From assembly GCA_903858195.1 (NCBI GenBank), contig CAIOHW010000410.1:1-6645 (forward strand): 6,645 nucleotides of DNA, given 5' to 3'. Each line of letters opens with the position of its first letter. The first letter of the stretch is position 1. Below the pieces are notes generated by a model. It did not search any database and was not told the DNA's origin. It saw nothing but the letters and a program-made list of their open reading frames with translations. Position numbers and translations under genes: made by a program. Positions 5,760 to 6,645 of this stretch are shown here, in pieces. This stretch comes from Oligoflexia bacterium (lineage in GTDB: Bacteria > Bdellovibrionota > UBA1018).

Positions 5760-6645
5760 ACGGTCTGCATTCATCCGCGAGCTCATGCGCGAGACCACGG
5801 TACTGCCAAGTGACCTGGTGCTCCCGCTCTTCATTCGCGAAGGAAGTGGCGTGCGCGAGGAGCTCAAGTCCATCCCCGGAAATTTCCGGGTGAGCGTGGA
5901 CGAGGCCTGCCGCGAAGCGGAGCGGGCCATGGAAAAGGGGATCCGCGGGCTCGCTCTATTCCCCGTCATTCCTGAATCCAAGAAGGACCGCCTTGCACGC
6001 GAGTCGGCCAATCCCTCGGGACTCGCCCCTGAAGCGATCCGTGCGCTCAAGGCCCGCTTTCCCGAGCTCGTGCTCTTTGCAGATGTCGCGATGGACCCCT
6101 ATTCCAGCGACGGCCATGACGGCCTCGTGGAGGGTGGAAAAATCGTGAACGATTCGACTCTTCCCATCCTCTGCAACCAGGCCCTTTGCCTGGCCGAAGC
6201 GGGCGCCGACTATGTGGCCCCATGCGACATGATGGATGGTCGCGTGGGCGCCATCCGCCGTCACCTCGACTCAAACGGACGCGAGGAGACCGGGATCCTT
6301 TCCTACACGGCCAAATACGCTTCCTGCCTGTATGGTCCCTTTCGCGAGGCGCTCGATTCGGCCCCCCGATTTGGCGACAAGAAAACCTACCAGATGGATC
6401 CGGCCAATCGCCGCGAAGCCCTTCGCGAAGCCAGGCTCGATGCGGCCGAAGGCGCCGACCTTCTCATGGTGAAGCCGGCACTCTCCTATCTCGACGTGAT
6501 CTCTGACCTCTCGAGGGCGGAGCTCCTACCGGTTGCGGCCTATCAGGTGAGCGGAGAGTACGCGATGATGCACGCAGCCGCCCGAAACGGTTGGCTTGAC
6601 CTCGACCGTGCGATCCACGAATCGCTCACGGCCATCAAGCGCGCA
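5734..6645 (+). CDS. hemB: Porphobilinogen synthase (delta-aminolevulinic acid dehydratase), 3' partial
   Basis: Cytosolic enzyme condensing two 5-aminolevulinate molecules to porphobilinogen, an early tetrapyrrole step. The frame is open for 304 codons to the right edge; the family is usually about 320-335 residues, so only some 20-30 are missing. The N-terminus has RRNRRSAFIRELMRET and LPLFIREG, typical of HemB. Schiff-base lysines are K194 in SYTAKYAS and K247 in LMVKPAL; LPVAAYQVSGEYAMM is the conserved C-terminal substrate motif. The loop from residue 117 (DVAMDPYSSDGHDG) has A119, D121 and D129 where Zn-dependent enzymes have three Cys, pointing to a Mg-dependent or non-Zn type. The ATG is fixed by a strong Shine-Dalgarno and overlaps hemH by 26 bases in another frame, so hemB is probably in the same transcript. 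In pathway order it would come before hemE, so its place after hemH is a rearranged order. Confidence 0.96.
   Translation, partial: MLERPRRNRRSAFIRELMRETTVLPSDLVLPLFIREGSGVREELKSIPGNFRVSVDEACREAERAMEKGIRGLALFPVIPESKKDRLARESANPSGLAPEAIRALKARFPELVLFADVAMDPYSSDGHDGLVEGGKIVNDSTLPILCNQALCLAEAGADYVAPCDMMDGRVGAIRRHLDSNGREETGILSYTAKYASCLYGPFREALDSAPRFGDKKTYQMDPANRREALREARLDAAEGADLLMVKPALSYLDVISDLSRAELLPVAAYQVSGEYAMMHAAARNGWLDLDRAIHESLTAIKRA

Noticed and set aside
1..6645. Search for rho-independent terminators, tRNA-like folds, CRISPR repeats, insertion-sequence ends or long direct repeats.
   Set aside because: None seen by eye; essentially every base belongs to one of seven coding regions, so there is no room for intergenic elements.

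Overview
The window is one unbroken, tightly packed run of seven plus-strand coding regions. They form part of a haem (protohaem) biosynthesis operon with a two-component regulatory pair at its upstream edge. The order is: 3' end of a sensor histidine kinase (partial), an OmpR-type response regulator, hemE, hemN, hemG (HemY/PPOX-type), hemH, and hemB (partial, running off the right edge). No intergenic gap exceeds 4 bases. Four of the six junctions are 4-base stop/start overlaps (GTGA or ATGA), one is a 4-base gap, and one is a 26-base overlap. I see no promoter, terminator, RNA gene, repeat, CRISPR array or mobile element.

hemE-hemN-hemG-hemH follow the order of the chemistry: uroporphyrinogen III to coproporphyrinogen III, to protoporphyrinogen IX, to protoporphyrin IX, to protohaem. 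This is the classical protoporphyrin-dependent branch. hemB, an early step (porphobilinogen synthase), follows hemH, so the remaining early genes (hemA, hemL, hemC, hemD) may lie outside the window on either side. The enzyme set has three notable traits: an oxygen-independent radical-SAM HemN with no HemF here, a ferrochelatase with five cysteines in a short internal segment (predicted internal [2Fe-2S] cluster), and a HemB whose metal-site loop has Asp instead of the Zn-binding Cys.

The DNA is GC-rich (by eye about 60% or more) with strong G/C third-position bias, which creates many long spurious open frames on the other strand. The gene set and the two-component pair just upstream of hemE recall the haem locus of Leptospira, where a histidine kinase/response regulator pair (HemK/HemR, also called Hklep/Rrlep) lies among the hem genes and controls haem metabolism. 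The base composition is far more GC-rich than Leptospira itself, and the internal-cysteine ferrochelatase class is also known from Myxococcus. I therefore suggest a high-GC Leptospirales-like or Bdellovibrio/Myxococcus-like Gram-negative bacterium, with low confidence in the exact group.

The genes are familiar families. I found no evidence of a wholly new system. The points most worth following are the possible haem- or porphyrin-responsive two-component control and the cluster-type ferrochelatase.
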